Below, in pieces: positions 44,670-54,983 of a stretch of 64,000 nt of DNA. Within the stretch, counting starts at the first letter, position 1; each line of letters begins with the position of its first letter. Source of the DNA: Flagellimonas amphidinii (GTDB lineage: Bacteria > Bacteroidota > Bacteroidia > Flavobacteriales > Flavobacteriaceae); contig NZ_JABFNN010000025.1 of assembly GCF_013090115.1 (NCBI RefSeq), positions 1-64,000 of the forward strand, read 5' to 3'. The notes below the pieces were generated by a model. It saw nothing but the letters and a program-made list of their open reading frames with translations, was not told the DNA's origin and ran no database searches. The translations under genes were made by a program, and so were the position numbers.

Positions 44670-44735
44670 ATAACAGAAATAAGACTTTAGATAAATCTCT
44701 GAATACTTATATCTGACATCTCACATCTAACTATT
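44670..44735 (+). repeat. Repeat-like DNA in the trpB-trpA spacer
   Basis: The 66-bp spacer is made of TCTAGATA, CTTTAGATAAATCT, TATCTGACATCTCACATCTAA: repeated AGAT/ATCT words that can pair with each other. It resembles the low-complexity palindromic spacers seen elsewhere in this operon; the exact arms are not resolved. Confidence 0.5.
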
Positions 44736-45497
44736 ATGAACAGAATACAACAAAAACTTCAAGAAGATAAAAAACTACTATCCATATATTTCACCGCCGG
44801 CTATCCCAACCTGGAAGATACGGTCAGCATCATAGAGGAATTGGAGAAACATGGGGTGGATATGATTGAAATTGGTCTTCCCTTCAGTGATCCTTTGGCA
44901 GATGGGCCTACCATTCAGAAAAGTTCAACCAGAGCCTTAAAAAATGGAATGCACACTACCCTGCTCTTTGAGCAGTTGAAGGACATCAGAAAAACCGTTT
45001 CCATTCCCTTGGTGATGATGGGCTATTTCAATCCCGTGTTACAATATGGCGTGGAGGAATTTTGCAAAAAATGTCAGGAAATAGGCATTGATGGTATTAT
45101 TTTACCTGATTTACCACTTGATGTGTATCAAGATGAATACGAGGATCTCTTCAAAAAATATGGTCTCATCAACGTCTTTTTAATTACTCCCCAAACCAGC
45201 GAAGCAAGAATCCATGCTATTGATGAAGCCTCAGAAGGGTTTATTTATATGGTAAGTTCCGCCAGCACAACCGGCGCAAAGCAAGGTTTTGGTGATGAAC
45301 AACAAACTTACTTTGAGCGTATTAGTGCCATGAACCTTAAAAACCCTCAAATTGTTGGGTTTGGCATTAGCAATTCGGATACTTTTCTTCAGGCCACTGA
45401 AAAAACGAAGGGGGCCATTATAGGTTCGGCTTTTATCAAACATCTGACCGAAAAAGGAGTTGGAAAAATTGATGAGTTTGTAAAGGGAATTCGTTAA
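44736..45497 (+). CDS. trpA: Tryptophan synthase alpha chain
   Basis: 253 residues; cleaves indole-3-glycerol phosphate. MIEIGLPFSDPLADGPTIQ holds catalytic Glu and Asp; YFTAGYPNLEDT and GFGISNSDT complete the phosphate site. Last gene of the trp set, 32 bp before a peptidase gene on the same strand. Confidence 0.97.
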   Translation: MNRIQQKLQEDKKLLSIYFTAGYPNLEDTVSIIEELEKHGVDMIEIGLPFSDPLADGPTIQKSSTRALKNGMHTTLLFEQLKDIRKTVSIPLVMMGYFNPVLQYGVEEFCKKCQEIGIDGIILPDLPLDVYQDEYEDLFKKYGLINVFLITPQTSEARIHAIDEASEGFIYMVSSASTTGAKQGFGDEQQTYFERISAMNLKNPQIVGFGISNSDTFLQATEKTKGAIIGSAFIKHLTEKGVGKIDEFVKGIR

Positions 45498-45529
45498 TTT
45501 CAACCTCAAATTTATCCCTAATGCCGACT

Positions 45530-47035
45530 ATGAAAAAAGCTGCTCTTTTATTTTCATTACTGCTTACCGTATCCATTTCCGCTCAAGATGATATGGCCAT
45601 GAAGTCTCAAGTGGCACATGCCATTGTGGAATTAAGGGATTTTATTTCCGTTCCCAATGACGCTTTAAATGCTGATGACATTGATGATAATATTTTGTGG
45701 TTGAAACGCAAATTCGGAGAAAGAGGCTTTAATACTGCAGAACTGCCCACGGATAACATGCCGCTTTTTTTTGCAGCCCTTCCTATGGAAGATAACAAAC
45801 CCACGGTTCTTATTTACATGCATTTTGATGGGCAATCGGTGGATCCTTCCAAATGGGATCAGCCCGATCCGTACCAAGTGGTCTTGAAGGCCCCAGAGGG
45901 AAACGGTTTCAAAACCATTTCGTTTGATGACCTTGATGACGATATCAACTACAACTGGCGTCTTTTTGGCAGATCCACTTCGGATGACAAAGGGCCAATT
46001 GTAATGCTCTTGAATACCATTGACCTTTTAAAAAAAGAGGGGAAAGAAATTCCTTTTAATGTAAAAGTTATTCTGGACGGAGAGGAAGAAAAAGGCAGTA
46101 AACCGTTACCAAAAGCCGTTAAACAGTATAGGGAATTGTTAGAGGCCGATTTCTTAATCATAGCCGATGGCCCGGCACATGCTTCCGGCAATCCTACCAT
46201 TTTGTACGGATGCAGGGGAATCACCACGCTTACCCTAACTACTTACGGACCTATTAAACCCCAGCATAGCGGTCATTACGGTAATTACGCCCCTAACCCG
46301 GGATTTCAATTGGCACAACTTTTGGCGGGCATGAAAGATACGGAAGGTAGGGTCACCATTCCTGGTTATTATGATGGTATTACTTTGTCGGATTCTGTAA
46401 AAGAGGTCTTGCAGACTGTCCCCGATAATAAAGAAGAAATTGCGGAAAAGCTACAATTTAAATCTGCTGAAAAAGTGGGTGATTCCTATCAAGAGGCACT
46501 ACAATACCCTTCCCTGAACATTCGTGGGCTTAGCTCTGGTTGGGTTGGCGACAAAGCACGTACCATTGTCCCAGAAAGTGCCACAGCTGAACTGGACCTT
46601 CGACTAGTTGTTGAATCGGATGGCAACCGTTTAAAAAAATTAGTAAAGGATTATATTACCAAACAGGGGTATCATATATTGGACCATACGCCCTCCAAAG
46701 AAGAGCGCATGGCCCATGATAAAATTGTAACTGTAAACGAAATAGGTGTTACGGATGCTTTCCGAACTGATTTTGATAATCCTTATGGTATGTTTCTTAA
46801 TCAGACGCTACAAAATTCTTTTGGAAAAGATGTCATCCAAATCAGAACCACAGGAGGAACAGTACCTATTGCTGCCTTCATCAACGAATTGAAAATTCCT
46901 GCTTTCATTGTTCCCATGGTGAACGCGGACAACAACCAGCACAGTCCCAATGAAAATCTGAAGATTGGTCAACTGGCCTATGGCATCAAAGCATTTTATG
47001 GGATTTTATCGACTCCTGTCGAATTAAAGCAATAA
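45530..47035 (+). CDS. Secreted M20 family metallopeptidase
   Basis: 501 residues with a signal peptide (MKKAALLFSLLLTVSISAQ; an ATG 9 nt upstream at 45521 is less apt). M20 metal ligands: His in YMHFDGQSVDPSKW, Asp in FGRSTSDDKGPIVM, Glu pair in LDGEEEKGSKP, and final His in NADNNQHSPNEN, with a dimerisation domain between. A dinuclear zinc dipeptidase or carboxypeptidase. It follows trpA closely and could be read from the trp promoter. Confidence 0.92.
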   Translation: MKKAALLFSLLLTVSISAQDDMAMKSQVAHAIVELRDFISVPNDALNADDIDDNILWLKRKFGERGFNTAELPTDNMPLFFAALPMEDNKPTVLIYMHFDGQSVDPSKWDQPDPYQVVLKAPEGNGFKTISFDDLDDDINYNWRLFGRSTSDDKGPIVMLLNTIDLLKKEGKEIPFNVKVILDGEEEKGSKPLPKAVKQYRELLEADFLIIADGPAHASGNPTILYGCRGITTLTLTTYGPIKPQHSGHYGNYAPNPGFQLAQLLAGMKDTEGRVTIPGYYDGITLSDSVKEVLQTVPDNKEEIAEKLQFKSAEKVGDSYQEALQYPSLNIRGLSSGWVGDKARTIVPESATAELDLRLVVESDGNRLKKLVKDYITKQGYHILDHTPSKEERMAHDKIVTVNEIGVTDAFRTDFDNPYGMFLNQTLQNSFGKDVIQIRTTGGTVPIAAFINELKIPAFIVPMVNADNNQHSPNENLKIGQLAYGIKAFYGILSTPVELKQ

Positions 47036-47165
47036 GAAAAACACTGCTTGTAATTATAATTATCGAAGGACATCGTGTTTTCGACTACACTAAAGGCCCT
47101 ATCACCTTCACTTTGTGGCGATAAGTAGGATTGCAGTATAGTTTTAGCTGCATAAAAATTCTAAT

Positions 47166-47585
47166 ATGACGTACACTACAGTAATTATTGATGATTCTTC
47201 TACGCAAAGACTGGTCACTTCCAAATTGGTTAGCAGTCATCCTGATTTGAAATTGATTGGGTCGTTCGCAAATCCATATGAAGCGATAAAATCCATATAC
47301 GAAAATAAAGTGGATATTGTGTTTATGGATATCCAAATGGATACCGTAGACGCCTTTGAGTTATTGGACAGTATAGAAATTCAACCAACAATCATTTTAA
47401 ACTCAACACAGTCCAGGTTTGCTATAACAGCATTTGATTATGGTATTAGCTATTATTTAATGAAACCCATGTGTAAATCTAAATTTCATGCTACAGTCAA
47501 TAAGGCCATAAAACAGATAAAACGGAAATCAACAAAAACATTCTATTACATGGAATCGATTTCTAATTTTTCGGTTCCAACATGA
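47166..47585 (+). CDS. Single-domain response regulator
   Basis: 139 residues made of a receiver domain only: acidic pair VIIDDSSTQ, phosphoacceptor Asp in VFMDIQMDTV, Ser/Thr in LNSTQS and Lys in YLMKPM. No output domain (a LytTR domain would follow in longer relatives); the tail is basic (KQIKRKSTK). No kinase is adjacent. Its stop is two bases from the convergent UDG-like gene. Confidence 0.9.
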   Translation: MTYTTVIIDDSSTQRLVTSKLVSSHPDLKLIGSFANPYEAIKSIYENKVDIVFMDIQMDTVDAFELLDSIEIQPTIILNSTQSRFAITAFDYGISYYLMKPMCKSKFHATVNKAIKQIKRKSTKTFYYMESISNFSVPT

Positions 47586-47587
47586 AC

Positions 47588-48247
47588 CTAAAAGAACGCT
47601 TTATACTGCATCACCCTGAAGTCAAACGTATTGAATTCAGGGTTTTTATTTTTCAGGTCTTTATATAGTTGTAAGCTTCCTATCGCACGATTGGCTGCTC
47701 CCGATGGTGCCGTCAAGGAAACCGTTTTTACCATCCGCCCATCAATGTCCACTTGATAGATTCTTGGAACAATATCTGAAACCTCTTCCAAAGGCAATCC
47801 GTATTGTTTTAATTGCTTTCTGAAGAAATATTCGGGGCCATTTTTACTGTTGCCCCCCATGAAAAGAACAGTTTCAATATTTGGGTATTCTTTGAGGTAT
47901 CCCACCAAATCACGAAGTTTTACATTTTGCATTCCTAAATCTGAAGCATCAATTTTTTGGCGTTTGGCACTATGGACAATGTCGCAGACTCCTATTTTTT
48001 GTTCCAGCAAAAAGGTTTTTCGCTGTTCAACAGCTTCTGGAGTAGTTTCAAATTTTAATCCAAGCCCAAAAATACGGTCTAAAATAGGCCATAGCATTCC
48101 ATTACAGCTTCCGTAACAAAAATCCACATCTTCTTGCTTCAACTCACCTGTAGTGAACCTCGGCGGTGGCAAGGTGCCGACAATAAGTTTGGTAGCCTCG
48201 GGATACAAAAAGGGTTCGTAGGGGTGGGTATGTAAAAAAGGTTTCAC
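47588..48247 (-). CDS. Uracil-DNA glycosylase superfamily-like protein
   Basis: 219 residues. LIVGTLPPPRFT near the start and SLTAPSGAANRAIGS near the end resemble motifs 1 and 2 of the UDG fold; VCDIVHSAKRQKIDA lies between. It does not match the classical Ung motifs, so base specificity and even catalysis are uncertain. It follows ppc after 7 bp on the same strand. Confidence 0.6.
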   Translation of the reverse strand: MKPFLHTHPYEPFLYPEATKLIVGTLPPPRFTTGELKQEDVDFCYGSCNGMLWPILDRIFGLGLKFETTPEAVEQRKTFLLEQKIGVCDIVHSAKRQKIDASDLGMQNVKLRDLVGYLKEYPNIETVLFMGGNSKNGPEYFFRKQLKQYGLPLEEVSDIVPRIYQVDIDGRMVKTVSLTAPSGAANRAIGSLQLYKDLKNKNPEFNTFDFRVMQYKAFF

Positions 48248-48254
48248 AACTGTT

Positions 48255-50801
48255 TTAAGCCGAGTTCCTACTTGCGTTGATATTCCCGTACAATGATCGG
48301 GTCACTATTTTTTCATACAATTCTTTATACTCTGAATCCTGGGTAATATGGTACAACGCATTTTGTTGAATAACCAATAAAGGCAACACAATCTTTTCCC
48401 TAATCTTTACGGATTCCCTGGATACTTCCTCGTCCTCCATCAATATTTTAAGTCCAGAAATCTGTAAGAGCATTTTTTTGGATAATTGGAACTCATCATA
48501 AAGGATGTTCCAAAATTCACCAAACTCTTCATCTTCCTTCATATAGCCCGTAAGATCAAAATTTGTCTTTGCCAAAGACATCATACTATTATGCATCAAT
48601 GCCCTAAAGAAAGGCACTTCTTTATAAAGCTTCTTCACCTCTTGCAATCTACCTTCTTCTTTCAATTTTAGAATAGCGGTTCCCAAACCAAAATATCCGG
48701 GTACATTCTGCTTCAATTGGCTCCATGACCCTACAAATGAAATGGCTCGTAAGTCGGACAACGTCAATTGTTTTTTATTGCCTCTTTTTCCCGGTCTACT
48801 CCCGATATTGGCCTTGGTATAGTATTTTAAGGTACTTCTATGCTCCAAATACGGAATAAATTTTTCATGTTGTTTCAACGCATCATATTTACTGAAACTC
48901 AATTCAGAAAGTTCCTCTATCAATTTTCGTTGTGCTGTTGAAATAGTATGCTCCTTGCCGAACAAATTGTTGCTCAACCCAGCCGTTAACAGCTGCTCGG
49001 AGTTGTGCATAAACTGCTCCTTGGTACCGTAGGTACTGGTAATGGTTTGCCCTTGAATGGTCAACTGAATTTCATGATTGGCCACATCTTTGGTCTGTGC
49101 GGCATAGAAACGGTGCGTCTTACCTCCCCCACGTGCGGGTGGTCCTCCTCTACCATCAAAGAAAATGGCTTTGATCTTATTCTTTTTACATACTTTGCTC
49201 AAGGTTTCCTTGGTTCGAAGTATGGACCAATTAGCTTTTAAATATCCCCCATCCTTGGTGCCATCAGAGAAGCCCAACATAATGGTGTGCGCATTATCTC
49301 TACGTTCCAAATGTTCACGATAAGCAGGAGTATCAAACAAAGTCTGCATAACTTCTTCCGATGCACTCATTCCCTTCATGGTCTCGAACAATGGAATAAT
49401 ATCGAAGGTGATTTCTTCTGTTTTCCAGCCACTCCATCTGAACAAACCAAAAACAAACAATACTGCATAAATATCTTCAGAATTACTGATAATGTATCGG
49501 TTACACCCATCCTCGCCATTTTTATCCTGAATTTCCTTTAATTGCTGTATGTTGGCAATGGTATCCGATACAATATCCTCGTCAAAATCTTTAGGGTCTA
49601 GGCTCAAATCCTTTTCCAACAACCATTTCAAAAGTTCATCTTGGCTCAGTTCCCCAAGATTTTCCTGGATAGCCCCTTGCTGTTTCAGAATGGTTTCTAC
49701 TGCTAATTTATGTTTGCTATGGTCCTGTCTTATATCCAGGCTTGCAAAATGGGTCTTAAATATGTGAACCTTGTCTATAAATTGTTCAAGATCGGGTAAA
49801 TAAAGCTGATGGTAATCCGAAATCAATTTTTCCTTGATGGTTCCAAGTTGTTGAATGATTTCTACATATCCAATGGCGGCACTGGCATCAAACATAGCCG
49901 TGTACAGTTTACCGCTCAATTCGTTTAAATCTTGCTGAAGTCCTTTAAAGGTCAATTTTTTGCGCAAGCTTTTTAACTCATTGTAATAACACTTCATCAG
50001 TGTAAGACGCAACTCTTCTGCTACTTTTTTGGTCATTTTAGCTGTTACAAAAGGATTGCCATCCCGGTCCCCTCCTGGCCAAAAGCCCAGCTTAATAAGT
50101 CTATAGTTGTCAAAATTCTCGTTATGGATGTTGCTTTTCACATATTGAAAAAGCTCTCCAACTGCATCATAATAGGTATTTCTTAAAATATAGATGATGT
50201 TCTTGGCCTCATCCAGTGGTGTGGGTTTTTTGGCATTTACCAAAGATGTCAACCCCAGTTGTTGCAAGGTAAGATCAATATCATGAATTCTATCTTCATC
50301 AATTAAAGAACGAAGCTCTGCAATAATATCCAGAACGGCCGGGGTATAAAATTGGGTTGGATGCGCCGTTAAAACAATACGGGCACTAAAAGTAGATAGC
50401 TTTTTGGAAACCTTATCCCAATTCTTGGTACGATCCACCAATTCAAAATAATCATTGATGGATAATGATCTGGTATACTTCTGTAATTGTGGAAATGCGG
50501 AATCCTCAACACTATCATACAACACCACTTGTCTTTCCACATATTGAATGACACGGAACATAAAATCCAAACGTTCCCGTTCATCCATCATACCAACAAA
50601 GTTGGTAAAGAAAGCTTCTAAAATTTCCTGTGGCTTCTTTCCTGCCTTGAGTCCTTTTTCACATTGATCAAAAAGTAAAGGAATGAGCATTCCCACATTT
50701 TCGATGTTCTTATAGGGTAAACTTAAAAACAGGCTATTATATATATTGAATTTATTGGTAACCGATTTTTTAAACTCCGCTAAACGTTTAGATTGCTGCA
50801 T
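48255..50801 (-). CDS. ppc: Phosphoenolpyruvate carboxylase
   Basis: 848 residues; makes oxaloacetate from PEP and bicarbonate. Catalytic motifs: IVLTAHPTQFY, WPGGDRDGNPFVT, MLGFSDGTKDGG and FDGRGGPPARGGGKTH. Shorter than proteobacterial forms (about 880) but with every active-site motif. Confidence 0.97.
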   Translation of the reverse strand: MQQSKRLAEFKKSVTNKFNIYNSLFLSLPYKNIENVGMLIPLLFDQCEKGLKAGKKPQEILEAFFTNFVGMMDERERLDFMFRVIQYVERQVVLYDSVEDSAFPQLQKYTRSLSINDYFELVDRTKNWDKVSKKLSTFSARIVLTAHPTQFYTPAVLDIIAELRSLIDEDRIHDIDLTLQQLGLTSLVNAKKPTPLDEAKNIIYILRNTYYDAVGELFQYVKSNIHNENFDNYRLIKLGFWPGGDRDGNPFVTAKMTKKVAEELRLTLMKCYYNELKSLRKKLTFKGLQQDLNELSGKLYTAMFDASAAIGYVEIIQQLGTIKEKLISDYHQLYLPDLEQFIDKVHIFKTHFASLDIRQDHSKHKLAVETILKQQGAIQENLGELSQDELLKWLLEKDLSLDPKDFDEDIVSDTIANIQQLKEIQDKNGEDGCNRYIISNSEDIYAVLFVFGLFRWSGWKTEEITFDIIPLFETMKGMSASEEVMQTLFDTPAYREHLERRDNAHTIMLGFSDGTKDGGYLKANWSILRTKETLSKVCKKNKIKAIFFDGRGGPPARGGGKTHRFYAAQTKDVANHEIQLTIQGQTITSTYGTKEQFMHNSEQLLTAGLSNNLFGKEHTISTAQRKLIEELSELSFSKYDALKQHEKFIPYLEHRSTLKYYTKANIGSRPGKRGNKKQLTLSDLRAISFVGSWSQLKQNVPGYFGLGTAILKLKEEGRLQEVKKLYKEVPFFRALMHNSMMSLAKTNFDLTGYMKEDEEFGEFWNILYDEFQLSKKMLLQISGLKILMEDEEVSRESVKIREKIVLPLLVIQQNALYHITQDSEYKELYEKIVTRSLYGNINASRNSA

Positions 50802-50973
50802 GGATGGTTCAGTATATAGTGTTTCTTGTATTCAGAAGCCAAAGATCGTGATAAAACCTAAACCTTGCGAGTAATTTTAAGTCTATCACAATTTAAAATC
50901 AGTGTTCCATAAACCTAACATCCAACTTTACCTATTGAACATTTTGGCTTCCCCATTAAGATAATGATAAAAT

Positions 50974-51735
50974 CTACCTTACGAATACAGGTTGATTGTC
51001 CTTTAAAGTGTGTTCAGCACTAAAATGATACCCATCATAATCGAAGCCTTTTAAATCTTCAAGGGTTTGGGCATCAGTATCCAAAATATAACGAACCATG
51101 GAGCCTCGCGCCTTTTTGGCAAAAAAGCTGATGACCTTGAGCTTATCATTTTTCCAATCTTTAAAGATTGGGGTGATCACAGGAACCCTTAGGTTTTTTT
51201 CATCCACAGCACCAAAATATTCATTACTGGCCAGATTGATGAACAACTCCCCATCTTCCAATTCCTCATTCAAATGTTCTGTCAATTGTTTTTTCCAGAA
51301 TTCATACAAATTTTTCTTTCTACCCACTTTTAATTGGGTTCCCATTTCTAACCGATAGGGCTGTATTAAATCTAAAGGCTTTAGGATTCCGTATAACCCG
51401 GATAATATTCTAAGTGTACTCTGTAATTTTTCCAGTTTTTCTTCGGGAATGGTTTGGGCATCCAGACCTTGGTATACATCTCCATTAAACGAATAAACCG
51501 CTGGGCGGGCATTCTCTGGCGTAAAGGGTGTTAAAAATTGTTGGTTTCGCTCCCAGTTCAACTCGGCCAATTTATCCGAAATGGACATTAATTTGGATAA
51601 CGCCTTTGGTTTCTTTTTAGCCAAAATGGCATTTAATTTTTCAGATTGTTCCAAAAAATCGGGTTGACTGTATTGTGATGTAGGCAAAGCTGTTTCAAAA
51701 TCGAGCGACTTGGCCGGTGAGATAACAATTTTCAT
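50974..51735 (-). CDS. yaaA: Peroxide stress protein YaaA
   Basis: 253 residues of the YaaA/DUF328 family: [14 protein letters not shown] start, [31 protein letters not shown] and [12 protein letters not shown]. In Escherichia coli YaaA lowers free iron during peroxide stress. 92 bp from rluD. Confidence 0.93.
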   Translation of the reverse strand: MKIVISPAKSLDFETALPTSQYSQPDFLEQSEKLNAILAKKKPKALSKLMSISDKLAELNWERNQQFLTPFTPENARPAVYSFNGDVYQGLDAQTIPEEKLEKLQSTLRILSGLYGILKPLDLIQPYRLEMGTQLKVGRKKNLYEFWKKQLTEHLNEELEDGELFINLASNEYFGAVDEKNLRVPVITPIFKDWKNDKLKVISFFAKKARGSMVRYILDTDAQTLEDLKGFDYDGYHFSAEHTLKDNQPVFVR

Positions 51736-51826
51736 TAGAATTAATTTTCAGTAAAAATAGCGAGGTTTTTGGTTTTTTCTTGAGAAGCTCCAAAGGTGTT
51801 TTCAATCTATGGATTGATGAAACTTA

Positions 51827-52852
51827 TTACCCGCTATGTTTGGCATAGGAGCGCCACTTTTCGATACAGTTTACCATATCTTCCGGCAGTTCTGAATCAA
51901 ATCGCATAAATTCCCCTGTTTCTGGGTGTTCAAAACCTAGAGTCTTGGCATGGAGCGCTTGTCTTGGTAAAATTTTGAAGGCATTTTCCACAAATTGTTT
52001 GTACTTGGTAAAGGTTGTTCCTTTAAGGATTTTATCGCCTCCATAACGTTCATCATTGAAGAGTGTATGGCCAATGTATTTCATGTGCACCCGTATTTGA
52101 TGCGTTCTTCCGGTTTCCAATTTGCATGAAACCAAAGTCACGTAACCCAATCGTTCCAAAACCTTGTAATGTGTAACGGCCTCCTTTCCCTGATCACCCT
52201 CGGGAAAGACTATCATCTGCAAGCGATTTTTAGGATTTCTACCTATGTGCCCCTCCACGGTTCCCTCATCTTCTTCAACATTACCCCAAACCAGGGCAAT
52301 ATATTCCCGCTCACTGCTCTTTTCAAAAAACTGCTGTGCTAAATGGGTCATCGCCTGTTCTGTCTTGGCTATCACCAACAATCCCGATGTATCCTTATCT
52401 ATGCGATGGACCAAGCCAGGTCTTTCAGAACTGTTTTTGGGCAAATTATCAAAATGATGGACCAAGGCATTGATCAAAGTGCCCGAATAGTTTCCATGTC
52501 CAGGATGCACCACCATTCCAGCAGGTTTATTCACTACCAAAAGGGCGTCATCTTCATAAACAATGTCCAAGGGAATATCCTCCGGGGTTAGCAGAAACTC
52601 ATAAGGTGGATGTTCAAACATTACCTTTACCTCATCCCCTGCTTTTACTTTGTAGTTTTGCTTTACTATGGTATTGTTGACCCAAATATGGCCTTGCTTG
52701 GCAGCTTGTTGAATCTTATTCCGAGTGGCATTTTCAATAAAATTCATCAGGAATTTATCCACGCGAAGCGGTTCTTGACCTTTGGCAGCAACGAATTTGT
52801 GGTGTTCAAATAGTTCCTCCTGTGAAAGTTCTGGATTTTCCGATGTATCCAT
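51827..52852 (-). CDS. rluD: Ribosomal large subunit pseudouridine synthase RluD family
   Basis: 341 residues: N-terminal S4 domain (RVDKFLMNFIENATRNKIQ), then the catalytic domain with GLVHRIDKDTSGLLVIA (catalytic Asp) and TGRTHQIRVHMKYIGH. Starts two bases after the PASTA gene stop, a pairing conserved in flavobacteria. Confidence 0.94.
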   Translation of the reverse strand: MDTSENPELSQEELFEHHKFVAAKGQEPLRVDKFLMNFIENATRNKIQQAAKQGHIWVNNTIVKQNYKVKAGDEVKVMFEHPPYEFLLTPEDIPLDIVYEDDALLVVNKPAGMVVHPGHGNYSGTLINALVHHFDNLPKNSSERPGLVHRIDKDTSGLLVIAKTEQAMTHLAQQFFEKSSEREYIALVWGNVEEDEGTVEGHIGRNPKNRLQMIVFPEGDQGKEAVTHYKVLERLGYVTLVSCKLETGRTHQIRVHMKYIGHTLFNDERYGGDKILKGTTFTKYKQFVENAFKILPRQALHAKTLGFEHPETGEFMRFDSELPEDMVNCIEKWRSYAKHSG

Positions 52853-52854
52853 GA

Positions 52855-53442
52855 CTATTCAGAATCTGCCTGTACCCGTGCACTCCCGGGAATAGTTCCA
52901 TTACCACAGATAAGTTCAATTTTGGAAGTCTTTGGCAATTTGTCGCCAGGCTTGATGTACTTCCCCTTATATTTCATGTTGTAGACCATATCTTTTCCCA
53001 ATTCATCAATGTAGGTGACTCTCTGTACTTCCAGGCCAACCGCTCTCAGCATTGAAGAGGCATTGCGCTGGGTTACTTGTATAATATTGGGAACGGTCAC
53101 TTTTTTATATCCCGAAGGATTTACTGTGAAATAAATCTTCCGATTGGTCTTTACCTTATTACCCGCAGGAGGATCCTGTTCTAAAATGGAAAATCGGGGA
53201 TAATCTGGGTTGTAATTGGAAGAATCCAGGACTTGATAGCGTAATCCAGCTTCTTCAACTGCTTTGCGCATTTCCATAACGGACATTTTGGAAAAATCAG
53301 GAACTTCTACAAATTCGCCATGGTGTGTAGATTTCTTTAACCACTGCAATGTCAAAAAACACAATAGCACCAACGCCAAAACTGCCAGTCCTAATTGGAT
53401 AAAGAAAACTTTACTTTTTAAAAACTTCAAAAAATGTCTCAT
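52855..53442 (-). CDS. Membrane-anchored PASTA domain protein
   Basis: 195 residues from ATG 53442 (MRHFLKFLKSKVFF); the frame is open far upstream, but that extension lies antisense to ddl. One membrane helix (about 12-32) is followed by PASTA-type domains (VEVPDFSKMSVMEMRKAVEE, then VTVPNIIQVTQRNASSMLRA) that in other bacteria bind peptidoglycan or stabilise the divisome. There is no kinase domain. Divergent from ddl, which fits a cell-wall role. Confidence 0.87.
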   Translation of the reverse strand: MRHFLKFLKSKVFFIQLGLAVLALVLLCFLTLQWLKKSTHHGEFVEVPDFSKMSVMEMRKAVEEAGLRYQVLDSSNYNPDYPRFSILEQDPPAGNKVKTNRKIYFTVNPSGYKKVTVPNIIQVTQRNASSMLRAVGLEVQRVTYIDELGKDMVYNMKYKGKYIKPGDKLPKTSKIELICGNGTIPGSARVQADSE

Positions 53443-53459
53443 GCTCAAACCTTGTGGAA

Positions 53460-53467
53460 CAAATATA
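53460..53467 (-). promoter_or_regulatory. -7 box of the PASTA-rluD transcript
   Basis: TATATTTG on the minus strand, 17 nt before the ATG, in the 75-bp divergent gap to ddl. No ideal -33 element. Confidence 0.4.
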
Positions 53468-53517
53468 GGAAAGCCACTTCTTTTTTCTTTATTTTGGCAA
53501 CGTGATATTCTAAACAC

Positions 53518-54492
53518 ATGAAAAAAAACATTGCCATTGTAATGGGTGGCTACTCCAGTGAATATGACATTTCCATAAAAAGCGGAAATGTGGTCTACAA
53601 GTATCTGGACCGGAAAATCTATAATCCTTATCGTATTGTTGTCACTAAAGAAAAATGGGTCTTTTTGAACGATTCCGATGAGGAATTTCCTGTGGACAAA
53701 TCCGATTTCAGCATAACATCTGGTGAAGAAAAAATTAATTTTGATTGTGTTTTCAATGCTATTCATGGTACCCCTGGAGAAGATGGACTTTTGCAAGCAT
53801 ATCTGGAATTGTTGAATATCCCCCAAACTGCTTGCGACCATTACCAAGCAGCACTCACTTTTAATAAAAGGGACTTACTGAGTACTTTAAAACCTTATGG
53901 GATATATTGTGCCACTTCGTATTATCTTAATAAAGGTCAAGCTTTTGATGAAAAAATCATAGTCGACAAAGTTGGACTTCCTTGTTTTGTGAAAGCCAAT
54001 AGAGCCGGAAGCAGTTATGGCATTTCCAAAGTTTATAAAAAAGAAGAGCTTGGCCCGGCAATTGAGCACGCTTTTTCAGAAGACAACGAAATTATTATTG
54101 AATCCTTTTTAGATGGCACAGAGGTTTCCGTAGGGGTAATTACTTATGAAAAACAAATAAAGGTGCTTCCGATTACAGAAATTGTTTCAGAAAATGATTT
54201 TTTTGATTTTGAGGCCAAATATTTGGGTAAATCACAAGAAATAACCCCTGCCAGAATTTCAAAAGAACAAGAAATCAATGTAGTGGAGTTGGCCAAACTC
54301 ATTTATAAAACTCTGGGATTGAAGGGTTACACAAGAAGTGAATTCATACTAATTGGGGATATTCCCTATTTATTGGAGGTCAATACAACGCCAGGGTTGA
54401 CCGAGGAAAGCATTTTGCCCCAACAAGCCAAAGCTGCCGGAATTTCCTTGGATCAATTGTTCTCAAGTGCCATCAAAGAAGTAATGCAATAG
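53518..54492 (+). CDS. ddl: D-alanine--D-alanine ligase
   Basis: 324 residues; ATP-grasp enzyme making D-Ala-D-Ala for peptidoglycan. N-terminal MGGYSSEYDISIKSG, glycine-rich NRAGSSYGISKV, and metal-binding EVNTTPGLTEESILPQQ. coaD follows by 32 bp. Confidence 0.97.
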   Translation: MKKNIAIVMGGYSSEYDISIKSGNVVYKYLDRKIYNPYRIVVTKEKWVFLNDSDEEFPVDKSDFSITSGEEKINFDCVFNAIHGTPGEDGLLQAYLELLNIPQTACDHYQAALTFNKRDLLSTLKPYGIYCATSYYLNKGQAFDEKIIVDKVGLPCFVKANRAGSSYGISKVYKKEELGPAIEHAFSEDNEIIIESFLDGTEVSVGVITYEKQIKVLPITEIVSENDFFDFEAKYLGKSQEITPARISKEQEINVVELAKLIYKTLGLKGYTRSEFILIGDIPYLLEVNTTPGLTEESILPQQAKAAGISLDQLFSSAIKEVMQ

Positions 54493-54524
54493 AAAATCTG
54501 TATTTTTAAATAAACTTTCCATCC

Positions 54525-54983
54525 ATGAGACGCGCCATTTTCCCAGGTTCTTTTGACCCACTTACCTTGGGTCATTATGATATCATAACACGAGGGATTA
54601 CCCTGTTTGATGAATTATTGATTGCCATTGGGATAAATGCGGACAAAAAGTACATGTTCTCCCTAGAAGAGCGAACCAAATTCATTGAAGAAGCTTTTAA
54701 GCATGAACCCAAGATAAAGGTGGTTACTTACCAAGGACTAACCGTCGACTTTTGTAAGGAAGTAAAGGCTGACTTTATTTTAAGGGGGCTTCGCAACCCT
54801 GCAGATTTTGAATTTGAAAAGGCTATTGCCCATACCAATAGAAAACTTTCGGAAATTGAAACTGTCTTTTTATTGACTTCTTCTGGCAAATCCTACATTA
54901 GTTCTTCCATCGTTAGGGATGTAATTAGAAATGGTGGTGACTATTCCGTTTTGGTACCTGACACCGTGGTTATAAAATCTTAG
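54525..54983 (+). CDS. coaD: Phosphopantetheine adenylyltransferase
   Basis: 152 residues; makes dephospho-CoA. FPGSFDPLTLGHYDII holds the (T/H)xGH-type nucleotide site; SSGKSYISSSIVRDV is the second conserved segment. Confidence 0.97.
   Translation: MRRAIFPGSFDPLTLGHYDIITRGITLFDELLIAIGINADKKYMFSLEERTKFIEEAFKHEPKIKVVTYQGLTVDFCKEVKADFILRGLRNPADFEFEKAIAHTNRKLSEIETVFLLTSSGKSYISSSIVRDVIRNGGDYSVLVPDTVVIKS

Noticed and set aside
53443..53847. N-terminal extension of the PASTA protein
   Set aside because: Antisense to ddl and without family match; the membrane helix follows directly after ATG 53442.
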